DNA of 64,000 nucleotides from Symsagittifera roscoffensis. Its lineage: Eukaryota; Xenacoelomorpha; Acoela; Convolutidae. The stretch covers positions 12,419,579 through 12,483,578 of the forward strand of contig NC_087065.1 in assembly GCF_963678635.1 (NCBI RefSeq), given 5' to 3'. The notes below the pieces were generated by a model, which saw only the letters and a list, made by a program, of their open reading frames with translations, searched no databases and was not told where the DNA came from. Within the stretch, counting starts at the first letter, position 1; each line of letters begins with the position of its first letter. Shown in pieces: positions 43,245 to 54,000 of this stretch. The position numbers and the translations under genes are program-made.

Positions 43245-45859
43245 CGTGGGCTAAAAAAATTATTATTTTGAGATTGAAAAGCGGTGGTATGTGGTTGTTC
43301 AATAATTTGTTCGTAAGTATTATCATCTTGTGATTGATGTGTCATTATATGTTGGACGGGACTTTGTGATGTGGTGAGTCTAAAGTTTGGATTATGTGTG
43401 ATTGCTAAATTTCTAAAATTTCGTGGGACTAGGGATAGTGGATGGTTATTTGGTAGGGGTGGTAGTTGTGGTGCCGTTGGCTGTGGGTCGACATTGTTAT
43501 GTTCTTCGTCGTATGTATTTTGTCGTGTTGTTATTTTTGTGTTATATTCTTTTATTTGTGCGTCTAAAAGAATTTTGTTTATAGATGTGGAAAAAATTCC
43601 AAAAAATCCTGCAAAAAGTATGCGTGCTACGCTTGCTTGTCTGTTTACTTGTGTGTGTATAGCACATGTATTGTAGATTCCTTTTAAGAGTGAGAAAAGA
43701 AATCCAATAAAGTTAAACATTGCGTATAAAATAGTCAATTTTTCTAAGATGTAGTAGGGCCATCCTAGAAAATCTAGGATCTCATTTTTGAGTGTAACAA
43801 AGCTAAAAATGTTAATTGGTGATATATCTTGGGGACGGTATTTTTCGCCGTTTAGATATATATAATCTTTAATGTCTTTAAAATATCCGCTATAGTCTTG
43901 TGTGTAGATATCGGCAAAACCTGCGGTTTCTGCAAGTTTGCGTAAGTTTTGGTCAATTGATTGTCTTTGTATTGTGTCCATTTGTGTTAATAATTCTTGG
44001 AATTGTTGTGTTCTAATGTGATGTTGAATATCTGATTTTGAGTATATTCCTATTGATTGTAAGTCTATATTTGGGTTTCGAGCGATAGCGCGAATGCTTT
44101 CTGGTGAAAATTTTTTGAGTGATTGCATTAATGTGGGATATGGAGTGAGAAGATAATATTTGTTTTCATCAGGGTTTAGTTGTACTACATTGTGGCTATT
44201 TTCTGATCCACATGGGACTGCGGTATCCCAGAAATAGGTTCTTCGTGAAAGTGTATCCACGAAATGTACTTTATTCTTATAAAAGATAGGGATTCTTTTA
44301 TAACATCGTTTATCTTCAAAAACGTATAGTGGTGATACTTTTTTAGTACAAGTATAAAACCATAAAATGTTTCCTTCGTAGTCTAAAAAATTTGATCTAT
44401 TTCCTGATAATAAGTATCCTGCGTAGGGTATTTTTAATACTGCTAGTGCAAGTGATTGTAGTATTTGTGTTCGTTCTAATTCGCATAGTTGATGTAGTGT
44501 TTCTAATTCGGAGAGTGACATTTCTTGAAAAATGCGGCTAATTGTATAGTCTAGTTTCATATCCAAATGAATATCATAGTGGATATTACCAAAATATGTA
44601 GTATTCATTAGTGATAATTCTTGTAAGCGTGTGCTTCTGGTGTCATAAGGTTTTAGATGTCCACCAGGTTGTCCGTTGCTTTTTTCAAAATTAACTGGTA
44701 TATAGGATGTTCCTTCGTTTAGAGGATGACCTGTGGCATATGGGTCGATTTTTACTTTTCCAGTGGTCATGTCGAATCCTTTTTCGTATTCAACTAATAT
44801 TTCAGAGTATTGTGTTCTGTGAAGTGGATTCCTGTATTTACATGCAAGTTCTGTTTCTTGATATATTTGAAAACGTGTCAATTTATTTTCTATATTGTCT
44901 ATGTTTCTAAAATCGGAACTTAGTTTGCGTGATGGATGGACTTGTTCATATGGAATTGATTGTATGAAATATTTTTCGTGAAATTTTATCATACGAGCGT
45001 GTATTTTTGCTACTTGAAATGTTGTACATGTGTCTTCGGGGAACCAAACAATTGTTGCTTGTGTTCTTGTTGTAGGGTCGCAATATCCTTGATCGTTTTT
45101 ACAAGGTAGTCGGATTCCTTGATAGATCATTGTATTATCAGATAAATCTCGTGTGAGTTGTATTTTTTCGAGTTGTATTTTCCAATCGAAAAACATTATT
45201 TCTTGGTATCCTTTATTTTTCGTGTCTGCTTTGCAGTTTGATGGGTTATTTATACCAATGTGTGGTATCCAATGTTTATCGTGTAGGTCATAGGTTAATC
45301 GTCCGTGTGCGCCATTATACGGGTATTTTTCGTCTAGTTTTATATGTCCTTGGTGTCTTTCAAGTTGTGATTGATGTACAGAGTCTGAAAAAACTTGAAA
45401 ATTAACTAATTTTCTTTGGGAGTTTTTATTTTGTGTGATGTTTAGTCTAAGTAATTCATTTTTACAATCGTCGGGATTGAGATGTAAAAGACGTTCTATA
45501 TTACTTTGGTAGAATGATTCATGGTCAAGTCGGTTTTTGTTTCCGTTCGAGACTTGTGAACAATGTACTTTCTTTTCGGAAAATGTTGCTGTGAATTTAT
45601 AACCTGTAACTGTTGTTGCTCGGGCTTTGGAATAGAGTGTTGCTATTATATCTGTGGTTTCTATAGCTTGTGGTTCTGTTTCACATTGTGATACTTGATT
45701 TATTGCATATTTGTGTAGTGTTTTTTGTTCATTTTCTTCGCAATCGTAATGTGTTACTAATAAATCTTGTGGTCCTGTACGAGGGGAAGGGTTTATGTTT
45801 TGATTTGAGGTTACTAGAAAAGGGAGTTGGAGAAAAATTAATAATTTTAGAATATACAT
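43241..45859 (-). CDS. envelope-like glycoprotein, 872 aa
   Basis: It starts MYILKLLIFLQLPFLVTS, a clear signal peptide, followed by a Cys-containing ectodomain with N-glycosylation sequons (for example NTT, NRS). Near the C-terminus there is a long hydrophobic segment at about 697-732 (KLTILYAMFNFIGFLFSLLKG), a second weaker one at about 740-765 (VARILFAGFFGIFSTSINKI), then a Pro-rich cytoplasmic tail containing YEQI. The tail region aligns with the ORF at the right window edge. Position after pol and the topology support an envelope role at the cell surface. I see no canonical furin motif and cannot assign the fusion class. The start overlaps ORF-c by 13 nt. Confidence 0.75.
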   Translation of the reverse strand: MYILKLLIFLQLPFLVTSNQNINPSPRTGPQDLLVTHYDCEENEQKTLHKYAINQVSQCETEPQAIETTDIIATLYSKARATTVTGYKFTATFSEKKVHCSQVSNGNKNRLDHESFYQSNIERLLHLNPDDCKNELLRLNITQNKNSQRKLVNFQVFSDSVHQSQLERHQGHIKLDEKYPYNGAHGRLTYDLHDKHWIPHIGINNPSNCKADTKNKGYQEIMFFDWKIQLEKIQLTRDLSDNTMIYQGIRLPCKNDQGYCDPTTRTQATIVWFPEDTCTTFQVAKIHARMIKFHEKYFIQSIPYEQVHPSRKLSSDFRNIDNIENKLTRFQIYQETELACKYRNPLHRTQYSEILVEYEKGFDMTTGKVKIDPYATGHPLNEGTSYIPVNFEKSNGQPGGHLKPYDTRSTRLQELSLMNTTYFGNIHYDIHLDMKLDYTISRIFQEMSLSELETLHQLCELERTQILQSLALAVLKIPYAGYLLSGNRSNFLDYEGNILWFYTCTKKVSPLYVFEDKRCYKRIPIFYKNKVHFVDTLSRRTYFWDTAVPCGSENSHNVVQLNPDENKYYLLTPYPTLMQSLKKFSPESIRAIARNPNIDLQSIGIYSKSDIQHHIRTQQFQELLTQMDTIQRQSIDQNLRKLAETAGFADIYTQDYSGYFKDIKDYIYLNGEKYRPQDISPINIFSFVTLKNEILDFLGWPYYILEKLTILYAMFNFIGFLFSLLKGIYNTCAIHTQVNRQASVARILFAGFFGIFSTSINKILLDAQIKEYNTKITTRQNTYDEEHNNVDPQPTAPQLPPLPNNHPLSLVPRNFRNLAITHNPNFRLTTSQSPVQHIMTHQSQDDNTYEQIIEQPHTTAFQSQNNNFFSPR

Positions 45860-46983
45860 GTGTATGATAATCCTGAGTATGGATTATAAAATGTAATGTA
45901 ACCAATTGTGTTTTTGGTGTATCTGTCGTATTTATATATTACTTCAGTAGTTATAAACGGTGGTGGTAGCGATTGAGCTGTTATGTTAGGTGGATTTAAT
46001 GGGTAGGGATGTTGGGTAATATTATTTAACTTAACTGTGATTTCAAACTTTAATTGTAAACTGTTTTGTTGGAGTATTTGAATATTGTGATCACGGATAT
46101 CGTTGTGAATATCTTGGCGATATTGTAATCTATTAAGTGCCCAGTTATGAAGGCGGTTACTTTCTTGATGTTGTCCAAATAATGGTGGAGGTGCTGTGAA
46201 TGTATTCCAGTCTAATCTTAAAGGAATATTTATAGATGATTGTTCTCGATATCTGGCGTCGAGATTATTTGGAAAATTTAAGTTAAAGGGTAGTGGTGAA
46301 AATTGACTTATTGATGGTGTTGATGGTAGTGATAATGTTTCTGGTAGTGATGAGGATGTTGTTGTATCCGTAGAAATATCTATGGGGTCATTGACTAAAT
46401 TTGGTTCACCTTGTGTAAATGAATGTGTAGTCCAATATGGAAATCGTGATGTTTGGTTTGGGGGGTTAAAAGGATTTTCACGTATTTGTTCAGATGTTGG
46501 TGTTGAACCTAAGTAGTCTGAGGGTAGACTTGAAGTGCTTCGTTGTGAAAAAAGTGTAGGAGTTTCTGGTGTGATACCAGTGGTGTTTTCTGGAGTGGTT
46601 TGTGGTGGGGATTGAGGTATATCAAAATGAACTCGGGGAGTTTGAAAATTTCTATTTCGTCGAGGATGTATAATTTGTCTATTTATTTCTGTTGTGTTTT
46701 GGTTTTGACTAAGGTTTCGTATTCTACTTAGTTCTTGTGGTAGTGTTGGGTAAAGATTATATGTTGGTTCACTTAGGGATGCTTGTCGTTGAACTGGTTC
46801 TAGTGGTTCAGATAAACGAGCGTGCCGTTCTTCAAAAGTGTATGGATTGTCTTGAAAAGAAATTCGTGTAGATGTTTGAGGGTTTTGAGTAGTTGAAGGT
46901 GGTGTTGGATTATCTTGGGATGATGTCGGTGAAGACTGATTCTGTGACTGTTGGGTAGCAATTTTTGATGGATTTTTAAATTG
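45847..46983 (-). CDS. ORF-c, 378-codon open frame without ATG
   Basis: After a TAA at 46986-46984 the frame is open for 378 codons to a TAA at 45849-45847 and contains no ATG at all. The first two thirds are Ser/Thr/Pro/Gln/Asn-rich (SQDNPTPPSTTQNPQTSTR). The last 140 residues look structured (YREQSSINIPLRLDWNTF, LQYRQDIHNDIRDHNIQIL, TTEVIYKYDRYTKNTIGY). It begins six bases after the stop of ORF-b and overlaps env by 13 nt in another frame. Likely translated from a spliced RNA carrying its start codon upstream, or by a non-AUG start; possible acceptors near its start are CCAACAG and TCACAG. No family recognised. Confidence 0.6.
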   Translation of the reverse strand, partial: QFKNPSKIATQQSQNQSSPTSSQDNPTPPSTTQNPQTSTRISFQDNPYTFEERHARLSEPLEPVQRQASLSEPTYNLYPTLPQELSRIRNLSQNQNTTEINRQIIHPRRNRNFQTPRVHFDIPQSPPQTTPENTTGITPETPTLFSQRSTSSLPSDYLGSTPTSEQIRENPFNPPNQTSRFPYWTTHSFTQGEPNLVNDPIDISTDTTTSSSLPETLSLPSTPSISQFSPLPFNLNFPNNLDARYREQSSINIPLRLDWNTFTAPPPLFGQHQESNRLHNWALNRLQYRQDIHNDIRDHNIQILQQNSLQLKFEITVKLNNITQHPYPLNPPNITAQSLPPPFITTEVIYKYDRYTKNTIGYITFYNPYSGLSYTCIF

Positions 46984-46988
46984 TTACT

Positions 46989-47177
46989 TTAGTGGGAAGG
47001 TTTATGTTTATTATAATATTCTTCTAAAAAAAGAATTAGAAAAATAGTTGCTAGGGCAAATGTGATGATTGCTTTCTTTATACATTTACATATTGTCAAA
47101 ATGAGGGATAATAGAAATGTTATGAAAATTACAAACAATAAAAAAATATCAGTTCTACTGAAAATTGTTCGTATCAT
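46989..47177 (-). CDS. ORF-b, 62-aa small membrane protein
   Basis: The start codon overlaps the stop of ORF-a as ATGA (47177-47174). The protein is almost wholly hydrophobic: IFLLFVIFITFLLSLILTI, a short KCIKKA turn, then IITFALATIFLILFL and a charged tail EEYYNKHKPSH. This reads as a two-helix hairpin. The short length and overlap fit a small accessory membrane protein of a retroviral-type element; function unknown. The AT-rich DNA favours hydrophobic codons, so chance cannot be excluded. Confidence 0.5.
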   Translation of the reverse strand: MIRTIFSRTDIFLLFVIFITFLLSLILTICKCIKKAIITFALATIFLILFLEEYYNKHKPSH

Positions 47178-47404
47178 TTAGACAAGTTGTTAAAATCGTA
47201 CCTGTGGATATATTCAAGGGTTTTGGAAAGTTGGAGGAATAGTTCAATTATTGTGTAGAAAATTAAAAAAATGTTACAAAAAATTATTATGATTATTAGA
47301 AAAGATTCAATGATATCAAAAAGAAATATTATAAAGGCTTGAAGTATTGAAAAAAAATGTTTAAAATTGATAAATATTTGAGCGACTGTTTGAGAGAAAA
47401 GCAT
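47174..47404 (-). CDS. ORF-a, 76-aa small membrane protein
   Basis: It starts MLFSQTVAQIFINFKHFF, followed by a long hydrophobic run (AFIIFLFDIIESFLIIIIIF, then CNIFLIFYTIIELFLQL) and a polar end (EYIHRYDFNNLSK). One or two membrane helices predicted by eye. It is the first ORF after gag-pol, 600 nt downstream of its stop, and is linked to ORF-b by an ATGA overlap. Function unknown. Confidence 0.45.
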   Translation of the reverse strand: MLFSQTVAQIFINFKHFFSILQAFIIFLFDIIESFLIIIIIFCNIFLIFYTIIELFLQLSKTLEYIHRYDFNNLSK

Positions 47405-48006
47405 TTAAGAAATGATCTCTTGGTCGAATATTTTTTTGCTGTTTGAGGCGATTTTCTAGTGTGGTCGAATTATTTATTAGTTTTTTGACAAGTGGGTTGA
47501 GTTTCGTAAAAAATTGTTGGGGGCAATTTTCATGGTGACTGGGAGGTCGTCTTTTTCTTTATTTTTGTTTGTCAAATGATCCGGGGTATGGTGAGATTTT
47601 TATACTTTAGGCTAATTAAAATCTTCATTTTGTTACTTTAGGCTAAGTTATCAAATTTGTTTTGGGGGTATTCGTGGTCTGAGTTGGGGAAATATTGTTG
47701 ATCTTTGGGTTATTAGATAAGGGAGGGGTACGGTATTATGGTGATATTTATTTTAGCTGTCAAGTTGGAGTGGTTTGCTTATTTTTGACCTGGAGGTTGT
47801 AAAGTTATAGTTAGAGATGTGCCTGGAGTTCTAGATTATTCGTCTAATTGATCTTAGTTTGAGTTAGAGAAAGTGGCGGATTGGATGAATCCTATTGGTC
47901 TATTTTGAACTAGAATTATTGCGTACTTTGTGAGCATGTTATTTTGAAAAATGGAAATGAAAAATGTTACGGAGGTTTCAAGATTGTGAAGTATAAAATG
48001 TTAAAA
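47405..48006 (-). other. spacer between gag-pol and the env-region ORFs
   Basis: No frame of note. Its position makes it the likely site of a splice acceptor or internal promoter for the downstream ORFs, but I cannot pick a specific signal with confidence. Confidence 0.4.
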
Positions 48007-51000
48007 TTACTTTTTAAATTCTACTTTCTTTAATATTTTAGATTGGGGGATGAACATTTTGTAGTTTTTACGTGGTTGATTTCGGAGTCTTGTTGTCTTT
48101 CTATGTTCTGATTTGTCTATTTCTTCTTGGGGTATTATTTGTTCTGTCATTTTTCTATTTTTTCTTTGTTTTGGAGATTCTTTATGATTTTGTGTATTGT
48201 TTTTGGTGGCGGTTGGTTTTGTGTTTTGAGTTTCGGTGGGGTTATCATTTTGTTCTGTGTTTTTTAGATGTGGTTCATTTTGAATGATTTTTAATCCTGT
48301 GAAAGAATATAATTGAGTTAATTCGCGGAGTGCGTATTCTTTTGGGTAATAAGGTAATAGGTTGTTTCGATGTTGAACGATTTCTTTTTTGTTTGAGTCG
48401 ATAATTTTATATGTGACATCTGTGGGTTTTGCAATTATTTGATAGGGTCCTTTTCGGAGGGGTTGTAATTTTTTAGAAATTCCTTTGTGAGTATTAAAAT
48501 TAGGTATTAAAACAAATGTTCCAATTTTTAAATCGGAAGCTGGTGTAAAACGTGAATTGATTTGTTCATTAATATTTTGTCTTTGTAATAACTTTTTTGT
48601 TATTTTTTGATAAATTTCATTGTGTTTTTTATCTCTATTTAAAATCCATTCGGTGTGTGTACCGGAGGCTAGTTTAAGAATTTGTGGGTGATGAAAATGA
48701 TCGTCATCGTGAGTATGTAATGGGAGGTTATAACAAATTGAGTCTTTATTTGGTTGACAATAACCTTGTGCGTTTTTATGAGAATTTGCTGTAAACATTA
48801 TTGGTTTGCGTGGCTTTTGGTTAAAAACCATTTCGTATGGTGACATTCCTAAAGTTGTCGTGATTTGTGAATTATATGCTAAGGGAAATAATTTTACATC
48901 TGCTGACCATTCGGTATATTTTGTATCATTTCCGTTGATGATACATCTAAGATATTCTTGTAGTGAACGGTTCATACCTTCGACTAAGCCGTTTGTCCAA
49001 GGTGCATGAGATGTACGTGGTTTGTGTTTAATGTTGTATAAATGACATAGTGTTATTATTTCATTATTTATGAATTCTGTACCATTGTCTGTAACTAAAA
49101 TTTCTGGTAGTCCAAATTTTGCTATCCAGTGTTCATAGAGTGTTGTGTAAGCGTAATAAGCGTTACAATGTGGTACTGGGTTAAGTGCTACATAATGTGT
49201 AAATGCGTCAACAATTACCATAATGTACGAGTTTCCTTCTGATGAGGGTGAAATTGGTCCTTTAGTATCAAATGAGATACGATGATTAAAGTATAAACTT
49301 TGTCCTTTAAAATCTTGTTTTTGTGCTTTTTGTTTTTGATTTGGGTAAGGTTTATTTAGTTGACATACTATACAGTCATTGCATAGTACTTTTATCCAGA
49401 TTGGTGCATTTGGGAAGTAAAAATTTTGTATGAAATTTGAATATGTTTTTTCTGATCCAGAGTGTCCTTTAATATTTTGTGTATGTGAAATATTAAAAGC
49501 TATAAGAATCATACTTATAGGGAGACATGGAACTGTAGATTCATTCAGGTTATACTCTAAAAGGTCTGTATTTTCGTTAATTGTTGTGTTGTTAAATTTG
49601 CGAAAGTATCGGAGGAGTGTTTTGTTTCCTAGAATGGTTGAATCTGCTTTGATAGGTTTAGTTTTATATTTGTGCCATGATTTCAGTTGTCTAATTACTG
49701 GGTCAAGGTTTTGATATTGTTTCAGTGTTGAAATTGTAATTGTTTCTGTTGGGGGGAGAAAAATGTTTTCGATTTCTAATTTAGATAAGGGTATTGTATC
49801 AAGTGGGTCATGGAGGTCAAAAACTTGATTTATTGTGTATTTTGAATCATTTGTTTGTGGTCCTGATAAATTTATTTTATCAGTTAAATCTTCTTTTTCA
49901 ATTAGTGGAAAATGGTCTTTTTTAGGTAGGTGTTGTTTTGTTTGTTTTTGTTGGGTGTTATTTTTTATCCATTGAGAATATGGAATTGGTTTAAAAGTTG
50001 ATGTTCCAAGTAGGTCAACTTCATAATGATTATTTTGACAATCTAAATAAAGTGGGAAATGTTGTAAATTATTTATTTGTGATTGTTCAATATCAGTTTT
50101 AACTGCATATTTGCATTCTAATCGAGGTGATGTTTCGTTTTCTGCAAGGTAGAATTTTATGTTTTTGGGTATTTCAACTGTTGTTTTTCGTGTAAGTAAT
50201 TCAGGTGGTGTATTTCGACTTAAGGTGTCTGGTAATGCAAGATTTTTTCCTGCAGTCCAAACTATATGTAAGTTTGGAAATTTCATTAGAATTAGTTGAA
50301 ATCTGTAAACTCGGTGGTTTGGGTTAGATTTCTGTGTGAAAAGAAAAATGATTGGTTTGTGGTCTGTGAATAAAACTGTTGGATGTTTTGATCCAAGTAT
50401 CAGAAATTCATATTCTGTAAGTGTATATATTATGGCTGTACATTCTCTCATTAGAGTTGAGAGTCGTAGCTCTGCTTGAGTGAATAATCGAGAATTTGCT
50501 GATATTAGGTTCATTTTATTTGTACTATTATGTGATTGTAATAATGCTGCGCCGATGCCAAAGTTCGAAGCATCGCACATTGCATAAAATGGTTGATCAG
50601 GGTCTGGAATTGTGTTTGAAATTTGTTCAGTTAAAAGTTTCTTTATTTCTTCGAATCGTGTTTGATGTTCTGAATTCCATTCAAAATTATTTTGTTGTCT
50701 AAGGATGTTGTAAAATGGTCGTAGATATAATTGCATTTTATAAACATATTTACTTAAAAAGTTTAACATTCCAAGGAACTCTTGGATTTTCTTTTTATTT
50801 GTTGGTGGTTGAAGTTTTTGAATAGCGTCAATGCGTGATTTCAGTGGAGTGATTGTTTTTCTTTCTATGTTATGTCCTAAGAATTTAACTCTTGTCAAAA
50901 AGAAATGTGATTTATCGGGGGCGGCCTTCAGATTTTCGTTCTGAAGTATTTGATGATATTTTTCTAAAACTTTGAACATTTCGTCTTTTGTTTGTGATTG

Positions 51001-54000
51001 CATAAAAACATCGTCTAAATAGGTGATTGCGTTTTTCTTGAGTATTAGTGGTCTAAAAATTTTGCTCATAAAGGCTGAAAATGCTGCTGGTCCTATGGAT
51101 ATTCCATAGAATAAGCGGTTGAATTCATATTGTTGGTTTCCGATAACAAATTGTGTTAAACGTCGTGATTGTTCATCTAGTGGCATTTGATTGTATGCAC
51201 TATTCATGTCGGCGGTTGTGAAGTATTTGCCGTTTATTTTTGTTAAAATAACTTGTATTGGTTCAATGGGCCAATTACATTTTGATTCATCTATGAGTGA
51301 ATTGAGGTATCTAGCATCGAGAACGATTTTTAATGATTCTCCTTTAGCTAGAATGATAACGGGGTTGATGAATGTGTTGCCTTTTGGTTGTTCTTCTTTA
51401 TTAACTGGTGATATAATATTGTACTGTTCTAAAATATCGAGTAATCTGTTTACTTTATCATGTAAGTGAATTGGTACTTTACTTGCTCTTTGTTTTTTGA
51501 AAACTGCGTCTGGTTTTAATGGGAGATGTAGTGATGAACTGATTTTGCCAACATCGAATTTTGATGTTGCATAGACTGATGAATATTGAATTAGCTGTTT
51601 GGCTAACTTTTCGAATTCGTCTTGTGTTATTTGTGAATGTTGGAAATTAAACATTGTTAAAAATTTCTGTTGGTCCTCTGTGTAGTTACTGATGTTGAAT
51701 GTAGGTTTGAAATATGGAGTTTTTGTGAAATAATCCGTATTTCTGTTTTCGTTACTTATTATATTATTTATAGATAATTCTTCATTAAGAATTGTAGATT
51801 GGCAAATATCTAGTAATTGGAGTATATTATTTACGCGATAGGCTTTTTCGTGTATTGGTGATATTGTAGCGTTAGTTTCACAATATCCTAAAAGTCCTAA
51901 AGGTAATGTTACTTGGTAAGGTGTGTTGTTATAAACATGTAAGGAAATAATATCTGAATTCGAATTTTTCAAATATTTTATTGAAGAGATTGTAATTTTG
52001 AAAAATTTATGAATAGGTTTGAATTCAAAATCTGACATATAAAATTTTTGTTTGTTTTGTTCTTTATCATATTGATGAACTTGTTTTATTGAAAAATTAT
52101 AGATGTTTCCTGATAGTGGTTTCAGGTGTTTTCTTTGTTGGTTAAATATCGGATAAAATTTTGAAAAGAATGGTGGTTGTTTATTTAATCTTTGAAAAAA
52201 TGTTAATGATGTTTCTTTTGTTTTTGTATATTTATCTTTGATTAATATTTTACTATTTAGTATGTTAATTGTTGGTATATACTTTGAAATAAATGGTATA
52301 CCAATGATGTTATATTTAATATCAGTAATATGGAATATTTGTTTAAATGGCTTGTTTAGAAGTTTGCTTTGCTCCATTGTTCTGGTAGGGAGGAGAAATA
52401 ATTGGATTTTTCCGTAGTTTATCAATGTTGATCCTTGTGCTGTCGCTAACTTACTGGAGGTTTCAAGAGGTGTTAGCTTTGGGTGTAAAGTTTTTATTTC
52501 ATTCCATGTGGGAATGTTTAGTATGTTTGATTCTGCTCCTGAATCAATTAAAAAATCTATTTCAAGGTCTGGTGGTTGAAATTCTTTATTTCTTGGGCTT
52601 TCTAAGAGAAATGGTATTGTCCAAATTTTTTCTTTGGGTTGTTCTTTTTGTATATTTTGATAAATGTGGTTTGTATTCAAGCATTTTGTTTTGGTATTTT
52701 TATTGGTTTGATCTGTAGTGTTAATCTCGTTTGTTTCTTGCGTCGTTGGTGTGGAATTTATGGGTGTAGTGTAATGATTTTGAAGAAATTCTGATTGATT
52801 TTCATATATGTGTGATGGAAAGGGTTGTTCATATATGACAGATTCATAGTCATTTTCGACTTTTATCATATTGATAGCAAGAGTGTTTTCAGTATCACTT
52901 TCTGAATCTGATGATGTACAGTTTATTTGATTGAGTTGTAACGTATCAGTTACTGTGTCATCAATACCTGGGGGGTCTGATGTTGTTTCTGGGTTAGCTT
53001 GTACTTGATTGATTTGTCTTTGATGTTTAGGTGTACTACTTCTATGACGATTATTAGAGTTATTGTAGTGATTATTATTCCGGTGTGGTGATTGGGAATA
53101 ATTTCTATAACGATTATTATAACTTGGGTGTCGATTTTGTGAATTATTTTGCGATCTGTTTTGGTAATTATTGTTTTGTCTGTTATAGTTCGATCTATTA
53201 TATGAGTTATTCCTTGATCGATTGTTCGGGTAATTCTGGTTTCGGTTGTTTGAATAACTTCTATTTCGATTATAGGAGTAGTTTCTATTCCTATTGTATG
53301 ATGAATTTCGTGATTGGTTGTTTGGATAGTAGTTATTTCTTGATTGGGAATTAGATCTAGAAACAAATCGTTGTGTATTTGAATTTGATCTGGAGTAGTT
53401 ATTTTGACTATTCGGTCTATTGTAGTGATTTTGTGATGAATTATACGTGTTTCTTCGTTCTGGTGATCTTCCTCTATAACTTGAGTTATATGGAGATTGA
53501 TTTCTTGTATAGCTTGTATTGTTCGGGAGTGGTTTTCCTGAACTGTTGTTGCTGTATACATTTTTGTTTGGTAGATTTTGATCTTTTTTCATGTATTGAT
53601 AAAATGATTTATTTGGTTCTTTGTATTTTTGAGGTTTATTTTGACTATCTTGCTGTTTTTGTCTACATTCGGAAATACTATGTCCGTATCGTCGGCAATA
53701 ATTACACCATTTCTTGAAAGATGGTTTGCCTTTAAAGTTCGGGTTCTTTTCGTAAATATTGAGTATTTCAGTGATTTTTTCAACGAGATCTGTTTCTGAT
53801 TCTTGTATATTATTAATATTAGTGGGAGTCGTTTCAATTTTGTTAACGTATTGTAATTTCAAATTCTCCGTTTCTTCTAGTTTCATCGTGATTTCTGCTT
53901 GTTCTAGTTTGTCTACTAGTTTTCTAAAATCTAAATCGGGTTCTCGAATTGAAGAAGGATGGGATGCTCTCTTTTTTATTGCTATTTTCCTTAATTGTGG

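Noticed and set aside
43003-43254. 83-codon plus-strand frame and similar plus-strand frames in 41-56 kb
   Set aside because: Shadows of the large minus-strand retroelement ORFs.
46984-46991. Ribosomal frameshift from ORF-b into ORF-c
   Set aside because: A -1 shift at the ORF-b stop meets the TAA at 46986-46984 immediately; there is no overlap in which a slip could work.
52950-53561. 203-codon frame inside gag-pol on the same strand
   Set aside because: It is the alternative register of the Arg/Asn/Ser/Tyr repeat region; its Ile/Thr/His bias is what that repeat gives when shifted.
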